A stretch of 64,000 nucleotides of DNA from Membranipora membranacea (lineage: Eukaryota; Bryozoa; Gymnolaemata; Cheilostomatida; Membraniporidae), in assembly GCA_914767715.1 (NCBI GenBank), contig OU612073.1, positions 17,980,001-18,044,000 on the forward strand. The letters are read 5' to 3'. The stretch's first letter is position 1; every line of letters starts with the position of its first letter. A model generated the notes under the pieces. It did no database searches. It saw only the letters and a list, made by a program, of their open reading frames with translations, and was not told the origin of the DNA. The translations under genes and the position numbers were made by a program. This document shows positions 1 to 12,300 of this stretch, piece after piece.

Positions 1-1537
1 CCCTAAATTAATTGCAAAACTGACCTCAATTGGAATCAACCCTACCACGGTTCGCTGGATTCAATCCTGGCTGCAGGATAGAAAGTTGTCAGTATCAGTG
101 AATAACACACTGTCTGCTACTCGCCTCGTCACCTCAGGAGTCCCCCAAGGAAGCGTCCTAGGCCCTCTACTGTTTCTTATATTCATAAACGATATGCCTG
201 ACTGTATAACTTCAAGTTCCTTAAAATTGTATGCTGACGATTCCCTACTATACCACCCAATTACTAACCCCTCAGACCAGATTAAACTTCAAAATGACCT
301 CGATTCAATCCAAGCTTGGGCTGATCGTTCACAAATGAAGTTTAATATTTCAAAGTGTGAACAGATGAGAATCTCTAGAAATACAACTCAAGTCCCACCA
401 GTGACTTACACCATGGATAACTCCCAACTTAAAAACGTAACTGGAATCAAATATCTCGGCGTCACAATTGACAACAGCCTCAGCTTCTCTGACCACATAA
501 CTCATGTGTGTCAGAAAGGAACCAAAACTCTGTACATGCTAATGCATAGCTTAAAGAAGGCAAGACGCAAAACACGTTATTTATCCTATGTTACCATATG
601 TCGTCCCATTCTTGAATATGCCTCGCATATATGGTCCCCCCACAAAGGAAAATTAATAGATCGATTAGAATCCATAAATCGTAAAGCCTTCAGATGGGTA
701 TACGGCTTCAGAAAGTATGAAAGAATATCAAATGCTATGCTGGCTAGAAACTGGCACACCCTAGCAACCCATCGAAATCTAATCGACAAAAATCTTCTAA
801 ACCATATAGCTGGCGGCAAGGCTGCAGTAGACCCCAGGAGGTTCCTACCTCTATTCAGCAATACCCATAACACCCGGCATGGATCAATCCAGTCCGGTGT
901 TAATACCAATGTAGCTAGGTTTGCTTATAAGCATCGCATGCTATCTAACAATGTCTTCTAATCTGCATCCTTATTTTCTCCATTCTACTAAATATGTATC
1001 AATATGTATTATAAATATTGTATGAACAAGCTAATTAGATACCTTACTTAAATCTGTACTACGCCCACTGACGTCTATCGACCTAGCCCTGCATTGTGGA
1101 TCCCGCGGGTCCGGGGACTTGTGCCCCCGGCCGGCGTGTGCTGGTTTCACTGTGCCTCGTGGGACCTCATTTGGTCACCCTCCATCCTAGCGATGGTGGG
1201 TGCACCCTGGCGGGTGGGTGGGATGGACAACACATGTCTCACACAAGCATTTCATTTTCTCTAATCTAACCCTTTGCTGACCATATACCTTATAACATTA
1301 TAACACCGCTGCTCTCACCTAAAGCCTACGTTGCTCAGAGTCTCGATATCTGACAATCATATTTGACAATAGAACATTATTCAGTTGCCATAACCTAAAC
1401 ACTTCCAGAAACATTCAAAAAAATATTTCTACACAGTTACATTACCGATCACTACAATCGACACAATACTATATATCTCGATAGAGGAGCCCCTACACTC
1501 CGAGTGAGATTAGAAAGGAATGGAATGGAATGGAATG
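1..1537 (+). mobile_element. 5'-truncated LINE (non-LTR retrotransposon), 3' half
   Basis: The element enters from the left window edge and carries the C-terminal half of a reverse transcriptase, followed by about 550 bp of 3' non-coding sequence. That tail contains a GC-rich, hairpin-prone stretch (about 1095-1230). It ends in a short tandem run of GGAAT (about 1517-1537). A simple-repeat tail of this kind is usual for CR1/jockey-type LINEs rather than a poly(A) tail. The 5' limit lies outside the window, so truncation cannot be judged. The clade assignment is inference from motif style only. Confidence 0.85.
2..961 (+). CDS. LINE reverse transcriptase, C-terminal part
   Basis: This is an open frame from the left edge to the TAA at 959-961, so it is a partial coding region whose start lies outside the window. 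The first residues already match the RT palm domain. The SGVPQGSVLGPLLF motif is followed by the catalytic YADD box (about 229-240). Next come the thumb region with an IKYLGVTID motif and a C-terminal part with a RPILEYASHIW-like motif typical of CR1/jockey-group LINEs. No internal stop is visible, so the copy may be young. The protein would copy element RNA at the target site. Mobilisation also needs an endonuclease domain, which would lie upstream. Confidence 0.85.
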   Translation, partial: PKLIAKLTSIGINPTTVRWIQSWLQDRKLSVSVNNTLSATRLVTSGVPQGSVLGPLLFLIFINDMPDCITSSSLKLYADDSLLYHPITNPSDQIKLQNDLDSIQAWADRSQMKFNISKCEQMRISRNTTQVPPVTYTMDNSQLKNVTGIKYLGVTIDNSLSFSDHITHVCQKGTKTLYMLMHSLKKARRKTRYLSYVTICRPILEYASHIWSPHKGKLIDRLESINRKAFRWVYGFRKYERISNAMLARNWHTLATHRNLIDKNLLNHIAGGKAAVDPRRFLPLFSNTHNTRHGSIQSGVNTNVARFAYKHRMLSNNVF

Positions 1538-2364
1538 TGTTTTCTGAATTTTAGACAAATATTTACAATATGAATCACCCTATCCTGAGTTGTGCTGAAG
1601 AAATTTGTTTACCATTCCAATAGATGCTAATCTACCATGAGAGTAATCAGATGCTGTATGTACTGATGCTGGGAGAATTCCATTCTTCCTGCTGTAATTG
1701 GTTGTTGCGTTGTTATTTATCAAATTATAATTTGTATATAAATATGATGCAGAACTTTTTGAAGGCATTACTATCTGTATTAAACTCCAAAATGACAAGT
1801 CTTCGAACATTTGTATTTCTCGTATCTTCGTCTGTAATGGCTGGTAAGGATGTTTGGCTCAGAAAATAATTAATTGAGATTTTTTTGTATCAACTATTAA
1901 GCTTCACACATGAAAAGAATCAGAGTTAGAAAGGACTCTTTGGCATTAGTGCTGAGTGTGAGTGGGTCCATAGCTTTAACTTTAGCAACCTGGGTCAAAG
2001 ATGTTGAATTAAATGATCTCATGTTTACAATCATTTTTGTTCACTGCTCAAGTGTTATTACTGTAGAAACTGAAAAAATCTACAAAAGTTATGCTAATTT
2101 TAGTGATATTAATAAGCAATGTTAAAGCAGTAAATCTTTCAGAAATTATCAAAGAGTAAAAATCAATTTTCTTTTGCCTCTAGAGAAGGGGTATTGCATT
2201 AGTGTACTCAATGTTTGTGTCTTAGCCATACTTCATGGAAATTGGAGATGAAATTGTTTTCTGTGTACTTCATCTGAGGTAGTTCATAGTTATTAGCAGT
2301 TGGATAATCATCTAAGAAAGTGTAGTGATATCTTGAAAGTCACGTATTGCTAAGTCATGCTTAC

Positions 2365-2716
2365 CCTATAGGAGTTTAGTTTTTGCAGCATTTAGGATTC
2401 GCTTTTCCGTTTTTGACTAAGTAGCGAAATTTTATGATAGCAGGAATTACTTCCTAAGCAATACACATCACTCAGTTTCATAAACAATGTAAAGTTATAC
2501 AGGAATACACCTTACCTACTCATGCAAGGCAGTGTGGTTTAGTGGTCTAAGTATCTGCTTTGCAATCAGATGGAGGGTTATGCCCTGAGTTCGAACCCCA
2601 GCGTGTACAATTTAAAAAAATTTGCGCTAGTAAGCCTACTAGCGAAATTAAGTGTATCTTAAATTAAACTCACTCACCATAGTAGCGAAACTCTAGCTAA
2701 ATTAAACTCCTATAGG
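2365..2716. mobile_element. Short element with 14-bp terminal inverted repeats
   Basis: CCTATAGGAGTTTA at 2365-2378 is matched by its exact reverse complement at 2703-2716. The 352-bp interior has no coding potential and contains a tRNA-like sequence (2524-2606). No target-site duplication is obvious at the flanks. It lies in the first intron of the broken lectin gene. It may be a MITE, or a foldback of two copies of one short repeat. Confidence 0.45.
2524..2606 (+). other. tRNA-like sequence (Pol III A and B boxes), probably SINE-derived
   Basis: An A-box-like GTGGTTTAGTGGTC and a B-box AGTTCGAACCCC lie about 55 bp apart. An anticodon-arm-like stem encloses a loop reading TTTGCAA. The two ends do not pair as an acceptor stem, and the variable region is long. 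A functional tRNA is therefore unlikely and a tRNA-derived SINE head is more likely. Confidence 0.5.
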
Positions 2717-3508
2717 TGTATCAAACTTTTCACCATCAGGTGTGATTGGTGGCTGTGAGCATGGCTGGATGTCAAGTATTGGTAACACATGTGTGAAACT
2801 GAGCGACAGAACTGCTACCTGGCAAGATGCCAAGAGACATTGTCAGACACTTGGTGGAGATTTAGTCACATTGGAGAGTCTACATAAAGACATATTTATA
2901 CGCGGCTGGCTTCATTCAAAAGGTATTTAGACTTTAAAAAGAACTATAAAATAAATAAATAAAATATAAGGAATAAAATGTAAATATAAAGTCATTAATC
3001 AACCAGTACTTATAACAGAATCTAAAATACGATAGAAAATTCTTTTACTTTAACCCGATGATTATAGCCCTTTTTCTCTTTTACTCTTGAAATCACATGT
3101 CTTTCCTAAGTCCGATACTATGCGATGGGTAGATGAGGAATTAAAGAGAATAGCTGTCATTCCTCGATAAATGTGTTTTAATTTGGGAGATAGACACTAG
3201 CGTATGTGATGTGATGAAAAGCCGTGATGCGAGTCAGCTAGGGAAAAAGCTACTAGTTCTTTCACGGCTTCAGAGGTGTCTTATCTTGTGTTATCTTGTG
3301 AATCAATATTGTTTGTAGGCGTTACAATGGTGGATAAAGGTCCAACATACGGTTATAAAGGTTGTTACAGAGACTGGGACGATCGCGTTCTCAGTTCAAT
3401 ACAAAGACGTGGCTGAATGACTTGCAGTTTTGTGCAACCACATGCTACAAAAAAGGTTAAAACTGCAACATTCGTCTCCCAACATGAAGAGAGTGAAATC
3501 TGATCGAA

Positions 3509-3536
3509 ACAAGGAGTTGAACTATCAACTCCTTGT
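3509..3536. repeat. Perfect hairpin, 12-bp stem, 4-nt loop
   Basis: ACAAGGAGTTGA is followed by ACTA and its exact complement. It shares the CAAGGAGT arm with hairpins at 18878 and 58383. It lies in an intron of the broken lectin gene. Confidence 0.8.
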
Positions 3537-4098
3537 CTGGAGACATTGCAACATACATACAATGATATCTTAAATTATATCTTCTGAATTTTGTGATAAA
3601 AATGGGGCTTGCGTAATCAAACTATTTAATTTTCTGGGATCTTTTGCGGAACTTTTGAATATTGACGAGTAACCTTGAACTCTTGGAGCTGCCTTTCTTG
3701 ATGGAAGGCAGCACCACCATCTCTGTGCTGCAGACACAGACTGTTTCACGAGGCTATCCCGCAGGCAGAATGGTCTTTCACTGATTTACGGCAAACTTGT
3801 ATATTTGACAGACCTAGAGAGAGTTTTTATAACAACAGATAAATGCTTTATTTATTGAGCATTTATGATAATGAAGAAGGCGGCCACAATTTTGTTTTTA
3901 TAAGTGAGTGCGGCTGTGCACTAATAAATATCTACAATTCTAAATTTGATCCCATTTCAGGATACAAGTAAGAATGACTACGAGTTGAGAATGGTGAGCA
4001 TTGTCTGTGTGGGAACAATGCAGACTACGCCAGACATGCATTATGCTCTAAGGTTGGATGCCAGTGCACAAAGAGATGTCTTAATGACAATAGCCAAA

Positions 4099-4185
4099 TA
4101 TGTGGAGATGTATGGGCAATCTCCGTATATGTGGAGATGTATGGGCAATCTCCGTATATGTGGAGATGTATGGGCAATCTCCGTA
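4099..4185. repeat. 29-bp tandem repeat, three copies
   Basis: The three identical 29-bp units run 4099-4127, 4128-4156 and 4157-4185. Because 29 is not a multiple of three, the two extra copies shift the reading frame inside the second WSC exon. Confidence 0.95.
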
Positions 4186-4836
4186 TATGATCTCAGTAAG
4201 TTTTAGGAAATATTATTATTACTTTCTCAAACAACCCATTTATGTTGGTGCAATATTTTCGTAATAGAAAGGTTGATACTTGTTTTAGCTCTTACTACTT
4301 ACACCTCAATGTCTACATGACCTGAAACCCCTAATGTGGTGATCGGGCATCTATAACATTGTTTCCTCACCAACATGGTATCACATAAACAAATTACTAA
4401 TGAAAAGTTTTGGACTATCAGAACACCATTTCCATTTACTATTCTGTCAACGACTTCTAGACTTATCCCCACTTCGTGTTGGTCCTATTTTTTTCGCAGT
4501 TCAAATCAATGTAGTCATCTTTAGTAATTGTTCATGTTGCTAATTTCCCTAATGAGAGAGCCTTGCCAAAATACACACTACTGAGTGTGAATGATGACAC
4601 ATTGCATTGCGGGAGAGGAGCAGGGATTGTGGGTAGGAGGATATGAGGCCGTTAATGGTATATGGAGATGGGATGGCTTGTATAAAGGAGGACTAACCAG
4701 GAATGGATGGCAGGCTGGTGAACCTAGTAATAAATAGCAAGAAGACTGCATGGCAGTAGTATCATCAAGGTTGCTGTGGAGTGATAAAGTCTGTGGGACA
4801 AGGCTCAAATACATCTGTGAGAAAAGAGCGGTCTAA

Positions 4837-6371
4837 GGACTAAACAAAAACCAACCGCCGGGAAAAACCAAACGAATGACATCTTGTCAAAACAGATTTG
4901 CAATATTTTGAATCAAATTATGTATGTCTTATCAGAAAAGTGATTATTATTGAATGCAATATTTGCAAACTAGGTAGAGTACACTAGACTTAGTTTGACC
5001 ATGTGAGCCTCAAGCATACTATTCTACGTAAACTCACGGTAAAATAAATTAGTCATATTACAAGTATTTTTTTTACCATGTCCATTGTCCGGAACCCTTG
5101 GTTCAACCAAAGGAGTCTGAGACAAGCTCCCTGGCTCAACCGAGGTATTAGATTCATCAAAGTCAAATATTTTGGGTATCACCGAGCTTTTGATACAGGT
5201 CATTTATCTTGTTATTAGAACATTGTGATTACTGTAGAAGTTGTCACCTCACTGACATAAAGAGGACAACTTCTATCATAAGTAGCCATTTCCTATAGCA
5301 GCGGACCAGGGAGGGAGGTCACTTGTCCCTTGATGATAAACTCTCATAGTATAAGAGGACATGTGCTTTTTATCGATGCTTGTTAACAACTCGAAAATAT
5401 GTATATGAATATATCTTTTGCTAATTTTTATGCGTTGCGGATAAGCTAGTGGACTGCTGGAAATTACCACCTAAGGTCAATAGCAACAGCTCTCTAGACA
5501 TGATGTGGTAGGGCCTGACACAGCTCTAGAGTGTGTTGGCCTCAGTTCTCAATAAAAATGCTAAGCTTGGATTTAGCATAGCATACTCATTCCTGAAATC
5601 TCCAGTTTTCATCTTTTTTATGTATTCTGAGATGAACTAAATTTCCTCTGTACTGGCGGGTAATTAAATAAAATAATTTATTTAGCTCCATTTTCATACT
5701 GAGATTCATGGAATGTCAAAGATTCAAGGACACTAAAAAAAATGAAGTGATTTGATCTCAAATATTTTTGTTTATTTTACCACTGGTCATCATAAATGTT
5801 GACATCACACAAAAACAGTTTTATTTAGTGGCTGATGAAAAATAAAGCTCAAATGCCTTGCCTTAGAAATTCTTGGAATCATAGAATAATTTCACTCTCT
5901 GTTGGTGTTCACCATGTGGACAAAACCTAGCTTGTAGACTGGATGTACAGAAAAATTTCTCTAAGTCTATTTCTCAACAGGAGAGTAAACAAAAGGGGAC
6001 AATTGGTAGAGTTGTGAGTGAGCCTATTTAAAAACTTTTCCTACACATTAATAAATTTCTAATGCAAATAGGATGTTGCATGGTTATAAAGTAAACGCTA
6101 TACATAATATCTCAGACAACCTACAATGGTTTTAGACTTTGGGACAAAGACCTCCTCGAACTGGTAGGTGTTGAGGCAAAGTTTTTATGTTGAGGTGAAA
6201 GTTTGCTAAACAGGTCAGAAGTGAGACGGTTACATCCTGCATAGCAGGTACAGCTTTCCGGCAAAATTGATATCAAATTCAGAAACAGTAAAAAATTAAC
6301 TCTGCCTTGCTTATACTATGTCCAATACTTGATAAATACTCAGCGATGGAGATTGGGATTATACAGTGTTC
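4837..6371. other. Intergenic stretch, no gene seen
   Basis: This lies between the end of the broken lectin gene and the last exon of the TPR gene, which is read in the opposite direction, so the two genes converge here. No convincing ORF, RNA gene or repeat array was found. It presumably holds both 3' untranslated regions. Confidence 0.5.
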
Positions 6372-9300
6372 TTACATTACGTTCGAGGTTTGGCAGGCAG
6401 GGGTAGTTCGGAGCATCATTGCTACATATTTTCCATGCATGACTCCGGCGAACCCAATAGCAAACCCTTGAAGGTAGGCCATAACTCCACTCTTATGGCG
6501 TAGATGCATTCCTGTACAGAGGCCTCGACCAAATTTCCTTGCCGCCAACCCCATCAATATCATAAAAACTTGTTTATGTTCATAAAGTGCAGACGGAGTC
6601 CACCTCCAGTGTATAACTCACCATAAGCAAACAGAGCTTCAATGAGGAAATCGCAAGCTTTTGAAAACTTTCCCATTGCCATCTGGTCATTTGCGACTCT
6701 CCTTAGCGCAGTTGCCAAGGAATTCTTATCCATCTCCGCTTCTGAGAGAGATCTTTGCATGTCTATTGATCGAGAATAGAACGATTCTGCTTCTTCATAG
6801 TTTTGCATTGACCTGTGGCAGTTTCCTAGAGAGTTGAGAGTGATTGAAATTTCAGTTCGGTTGGCTTCACAGCCATACATCCTTAGTTGCATATCCAGTG
6901 CCTCATTCAAAGTTCCCATTGCCTTTTGAATGCGGTTCAAGTGCATGTAGACAAGCCCTAGATTACAGAGAACAAAGGCCTTATCACTGCTATCGTAGAC
7001 TTTACGATATATGGATAATGACTGTGAATAATAGCCGTCAGCCTGTACATAATTCCTGGACTTCTTTGAGTTGTCATGTCAGGAGCGTTTTTGTAACTCC
7101 TGACAAATACCATAGTTATTATACTGATATTTATTAGTGTAGGTAAACAGCAGCCTTATAGGGCCTGTATTTATCAATTGAATTATGGTTATTATGGATG
7201 GCACACGTGCAAATTAAGGGTTTATAAACTGCGCACACGCTGAAAGCATGCTTGTGTTATTCCATGGCTTACTCAGAGATGTTTAATTTATTTAGCCTCG
7301 ATCTGCTGAGATAGCAAAATGTAACTTATTGTAATATCTTAAAATGCTTGTGTTATTCCATGGCTTACTCGGAGATGTTTAATTTATTTAGCCTTGGTAT
7401 GCTGAGCTAGAAAAATGTAACTTATTGTACTATCTTAAATAATCTGCCGTACAATGCAAAAGTGTAGCACAAAGGAGCCGATCATTAAGGCATAACTGAT
7501 CATTATATCAAGCGCTAAATGCTTGGCGTGCTAATAATGATTGAAGGATGTTTGATTTAGCTTCAGTTTAATTATTATGAAACAAAAATATAATTAGGAA
7601 GATAATTAGTTAGTAATATGTAAATTTAGGCAGCAACTATTAGAGACACAACTGCCTCAACAAAAATAGTGTTCAACAATGTTTATTGCAACAGTGACCT
7701 TTTAATCAATGCTATCCCCCCCCCCCCCCATTTTATTAGCCACTACACTATGATTATTTATTTATTATTGGTTTTTAGTTGTGACTATTTATCTGGTCAT
7801 GGAAAGCAGCATTAGAAAAACTGATGGCTGTAGAATTATGATTATGATTAACATAACTTATACATACTGGAAACTTCAGAATAGGAGTAAGATCATTTTT
7901 ATGTTTAATAATTATTTATTATCAAATAAATCACATACGTAGCGATGCCATGTGCTAACCAATATTTATCATATGTTTTATAATTAATCTTGGGTTTATG
8001 AGTCATGTATAGTCAGCAAACAGTCAGCATCATTGCAAAATATCGACCCTAGCAAATGTTCTACTAATCAGCAAACGGAATTTTTTATGCGTCACCTCAA
8101 CATTATTGCAACGTGCCAACTCAACAATCCTAACACCCTATATAAGGCAGGGCCCACCGTAGTAAGTTTGGAGTAGCAATTTAGACTTTGGCAGCAAGGG
8201 TTTGTCAGAGGAGTATCATTTTAGACTTTGGCAGCAAGGGTTTGTCAAAGTAGTAGCACTTTAGACTTTGGCAGCAAGGGTTTGTCAAGGGAGTAGCACT
8301 TTAGACTTTGGCAGCAAGGGTTTGTCAGAGGAGTAGCATTTTAGACTTTGGTAGCAAGGGTTTACCAAGAGTATCAATTTTAGACATTGGTGGTAAGAGA
8401 TTAGTGAGAAGAATTACAGTTCAAGATTACGAGTTGAAGACACGGTGACAGAGACGTACACAAAGAGGAATTACAGAGTTCAAGATTACGAGTTGAAGAC
8501 ACGGTGACAGAGACGTACACAAAGAGGAATTACAGAGTTCAAGATTACGAGTTGAAGACACGGTGACAGAGACGTACACAAAGAGGAATTACAGAGTTCA
8601 AGATTACGAGTTGAAGACACGGTGACAGAGACGTACACAAAGAGGAATTACAGAGTTCAGGATTACGAGTTGAAGCCACGGTGACAGAGACGTACACAAA
8701 GAGGAATTACAGAGTTCAAGATTACGAGTTTGAAGACATAGTGACAGGAGCATTCACAAAGAAGAATTACAGACTTCACTAGAATATAGCAAGTACCGTA
8801 TTATTTCGTAAGGCAATTATTTTTAAGACCTTGAAGATTTATTTATATCTCAAATTTTATGAAGTTAAAGTGTCATCTGATTTTGTTTTCAATAAATTCA
8901 AAATTCGCAAGAGGCTAATATTTTCTAGCCGGGCAGGTGGCACTTCAGGGTATTTGTTGGCATACCTAAAGTGGGGCGTAAAGCAGTTTATTTTGGCTAG
9001 TGAGACTGCTTCGCTTGGGTCAAATACTTTAATAAGTTAACATAACTATTGGAGAGCTTGAATTAAAGTCATCCTTTGATGTAATTGAAAGTGATTATTT
9101 ATAAGGCTGAAATTTAATTTTGTTATCATAAGTAGACTATCAAATTATATGTTATGTAATAGTAAAGCTAACTCTTTGAAGTATCATTTCCCCCCCCCCC
9201 CCCCCCGCAAGTCAGGGTAAGGATAGTCCTAGTTCTATCAAGTAGCCTTTTCTGTTCAGAACTGTGAACAACGGTAGAACGAAGTCTATTTTTGGGTTGC

Positions 9301-12300
9301 CTTTTGTTAAACAAAGCACTTGATTATTGACATAATAGACTAATTGAGATATTAATCTGGTTTATTAACATAGTGTGTAGACATAAACATAGACAGGTCA
9401 TACATAATTTGTTGCATTCTTGTAAACTTTCCTAACCACGTCATAATAAGGAAGTTACAATAGGGTTTCCCCCCCCCCCCCCCGTGAAGTTCCTTTGTAG
9501 TATTGAGGAGGGAATTCCCTAAGTTAAACTATCTTGAGTAACTACAGTTGAATAGTATTAATTGACCATAGAATTTAACGCTTATTATTACATTGTATTT
9601 TGAGATATTACCCCTGCTAGGAACCTGAGAAAATTAGTATTTACTAACGGCGTAAAACCAAAAGCCCACCTTACCAGCCTGACAGTCACCTAAGCCAGTA
9701 AGTGTATGCGCTATGCTCAAATGGTTTTCATGAGCGTAACATTCTCTGAGAATCATCAAAGACTGAGTGTAGTATTCAACAGCTTGGTCATTTTCCCCCA
9801 TCGCAGTATGACAATATCCTAAGCTGCCGAGAACGGCCGCTCTGCTTATTTTGGCTTGTTCAGAAGCAGTGTTTTCCCCATACATAGCCAAAGCCCTTTG
9901 AAAGCAGTCTAGAGCCTGATCATGTTGGTTCATGTCGCTGTGGTTCAACCCTATCATATTTACAGCCGACGATATTTGAGCATGGGCACTGGCTTCTCCA
10001 TAAATATTCCTGTATATCTGCAGAGATTTCATGAGGAAACTGGCAGCCTTTTCATGTTCTTTAGTCCTGTTATAGCACCATCCCAAATCCCTCAGTTGAT
10101 CTGCTATGTTGACCTGATTGCTGTACTCCCCATAGAGTTTTCTCATCATGGTTAACGCTTTCTCAAAGTATTGCTTGGCTGTATCAAACTGATGCATGCC
10201 GCTATAGCAATGTCCCAAGTTTCCAAACATTACCGCGATATCCATATGATCGCTGTCATTGCCATAAATCTCTCGACACAGTTTAAGAGATTTAATGTAC
10301 ACCTCTTCGGCTTTTGGCCCCTGGTCCGATTTGAACATGTTGTTCCCTACCTTACATAATGCAGTCGCAGCACCAATCACAAGCGCCTCTGCTCCATATA
10401 ACTCAAATAGGAGATCTGTAAACTTCTGGTTGTACTTTTCAGCCAATTGGTACTCGCCCTTGCAGAAGTAAACATATTGTAGCGACGAAATAGCCTCTGC
10501 TATGTCAAAAGAGGAGTTACTTATCTGTAAGAGTCTAGCTTCTGGGGTGAACTGCGTGAGATCTCGATATTCCACATCAGACTGGGTCTCCAGATCACCA
10601 TAGTAATCATATACTTCTTCTTTTGAACCATCTCTGATATGTTTCTGTAATGCCAACACGAGAAAATCTTCTGCCTCTTTAAAGTTGCCCAACTGTCTAT
10701 GTACCTCACCCAGCCTCAGATCTATCTCGCCAGATGTGAGAATTGTGGTTGTGAGCAAGTTGAGCGCTTCTGTGAACTCCGAGAGCCCTGAATAGCAATC
10801 TGCTAACCTCTTGTTGCTTTTCACACTAACTTCAGTTTCATTGATAATGATCGCCAAATGAAGTGCTGCTTTGTGGTGGCTGCACTTAACAAGTATGTCA
10901 GCTACCAAGCTACAAGTCGACATATTGGACGAAATTTCAATGATTGATTGTGGGTTATTGGTAAGTTCATCACCATACAGCCTTTGTAGTGACTTCAGAG
11001 CTTCCACATACCTTCCGCAACTGTGGAGGGTTTCTGCTTGTACCAACAGAGACTGGGTATAGCTCAGCTCACATGGTGGTAGGCTACCAAAATTGGTAAG
11101 GTCTGCTTTTTCAGGCCATCTTTCAGTGGAATCATGGACTCACTCATTGCCATGAATAGATCTATCGGAACAAACCATCTCTTTTGTGCATGGGATTGGG
11201 ATCTTTGGTCTGTTACGGAAGTGGATTTCTGTGCCACAGAAATGCGATCGTCATGGGAATCATGGTGAAGATAAGCAGAGAGCCGTATATAACATGCACT
11301 TGCGAGCAGAAAGGTCAACTTCCCATGTAATTCGACTGTTACTTTGCCTTTCGCCAATAAAAGGTCTGCGGTTTCCCAGGATGTGTTCCCTGAAATACCC
11401 CAAAGTATAGATAAGTCAAACAGAAAGATGGATGGAAATCTATAAAGCTGTTTTTTGACATCAACTGTGAACCCACAGTCATGAAGTTTTGAACTTGGAC
11501 GGAAATCGAATTTGTCTATGTCTGCTCTGATCATCTTGTTGTTCATCTGAAGTCTGCTCTCGGTTGGTTCAATGCTATCGATGTGTCTGTGGAAGGTGGC
11601 CAGAAGACTTTCTCCCTTTTCACCATGAGAGTAAAATGACTTCATATACGTCAGCATTGCGGTAAGATCACCTCTCAGCGCTTCTTTCTCATTTGGATTC
11701 CGGAGTGTTTCCTTGTAACACTCTGCTAGGGCAGTTGGGGAGATGATGAAATGGTTATGCTTCTTTCCAATTCCATTACCAGTTGGTATGTTGCCTGCAC
11801 CAGGGGCTAGTCCATCAATTTTAAATCCGTTTCGCCCTTTGTCATCAAACCAACCCTTTATCTCCTCTATATTCATGTATGAAAGTTTGGTTTCTCTGAA
11901 GTTGCCCATTAAAAAGTAGGTTGTCATTGCCAGGTCTTCAAAATAACTTTGATATTCATCCGAGTTGTCCTCCACAAGGAAGATGTACTCAAGATCAGAA
12001 TAGGGTGTGGCTTCTCCACGTGCTAATGAACCAATGGCAACAGCACAAAAACTGCAGGGAGGTTTTTGCTGAAGAATCTTAACACTCTCACAAACAATGC
12101 TATTTGCTAAACTAATCATAGCATCTGTACAAGCCACTGAAGATCCTTTGACCAAACTGACAAATTTGTGTTTGTGTTGATCAGACGCTTGTCCTTCAAC
12201 CCCAAATTGTTGTACAAGTGCCTCAATGTCCACCAAATTCATGCGACTGCCATTTCTGATTGATGCCAACTTATCGTTTAGGGTTTCTCGTAACTCTTCA

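Larger units (their letters stand above)
1792..4836 (+). pseudogene. C-type lectin gene with a WSC module inside the lectin domain, broken
   Basis: Exons follow in order with matching phase 1. Exon 1 (1792-1843) is a signal peptide ending before a GTAAGG donor. Exon 2 (2740-2922) is the N-terminal half of a C-type lectin domain (C-E-H-G-W-M start, then WQDAKRHCQTLGGDLVTLES). Exon 3 (3319-3455) is the first half of a WSC domain (YKGCYRDWDD, then QFCATTCYKKG in another frame). Exon 4 (3961-4195) is the second half of WSC (GEHCLCGN, then QICGDVWAISVYD). Exon 5 (about 4616-4836) is the C-terminal half of the lectin domain (WVGG, GWQAGEPSN, ending KYICEK). Breaks: a frameshift near 3405-3413, in-frame stops at 3969 and 3975, a 29-bp triplication (4099-4185) that shifts frame, and a TAG at 4735. 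The acceptor of exon 5 is poor. WSC and C-type lectin modules are extracellular sugar-binding domains. The EPN sugar motif reads EPS here. An error-ridden but live gene is less likely. Confidence 0.7.

Noticed and set aside
586-909. 107-codon ORF on the minus strand
   Set aside because: It is the shadow of the LINE reverse transcriptase frame on the opposite strand.
2524-2606. Functional tRNA gene
   Set aside because: A and B boxes are present but the ends do not pair as an acceptor stem and the variable region is too long; the same applies to 40612-40693.
4578-4814. 78-codon minus-strand ORF
   Set aside because: It is the shadow of the C-terminal lectin exon, which carries clear CTLD motifs on the plus strand.
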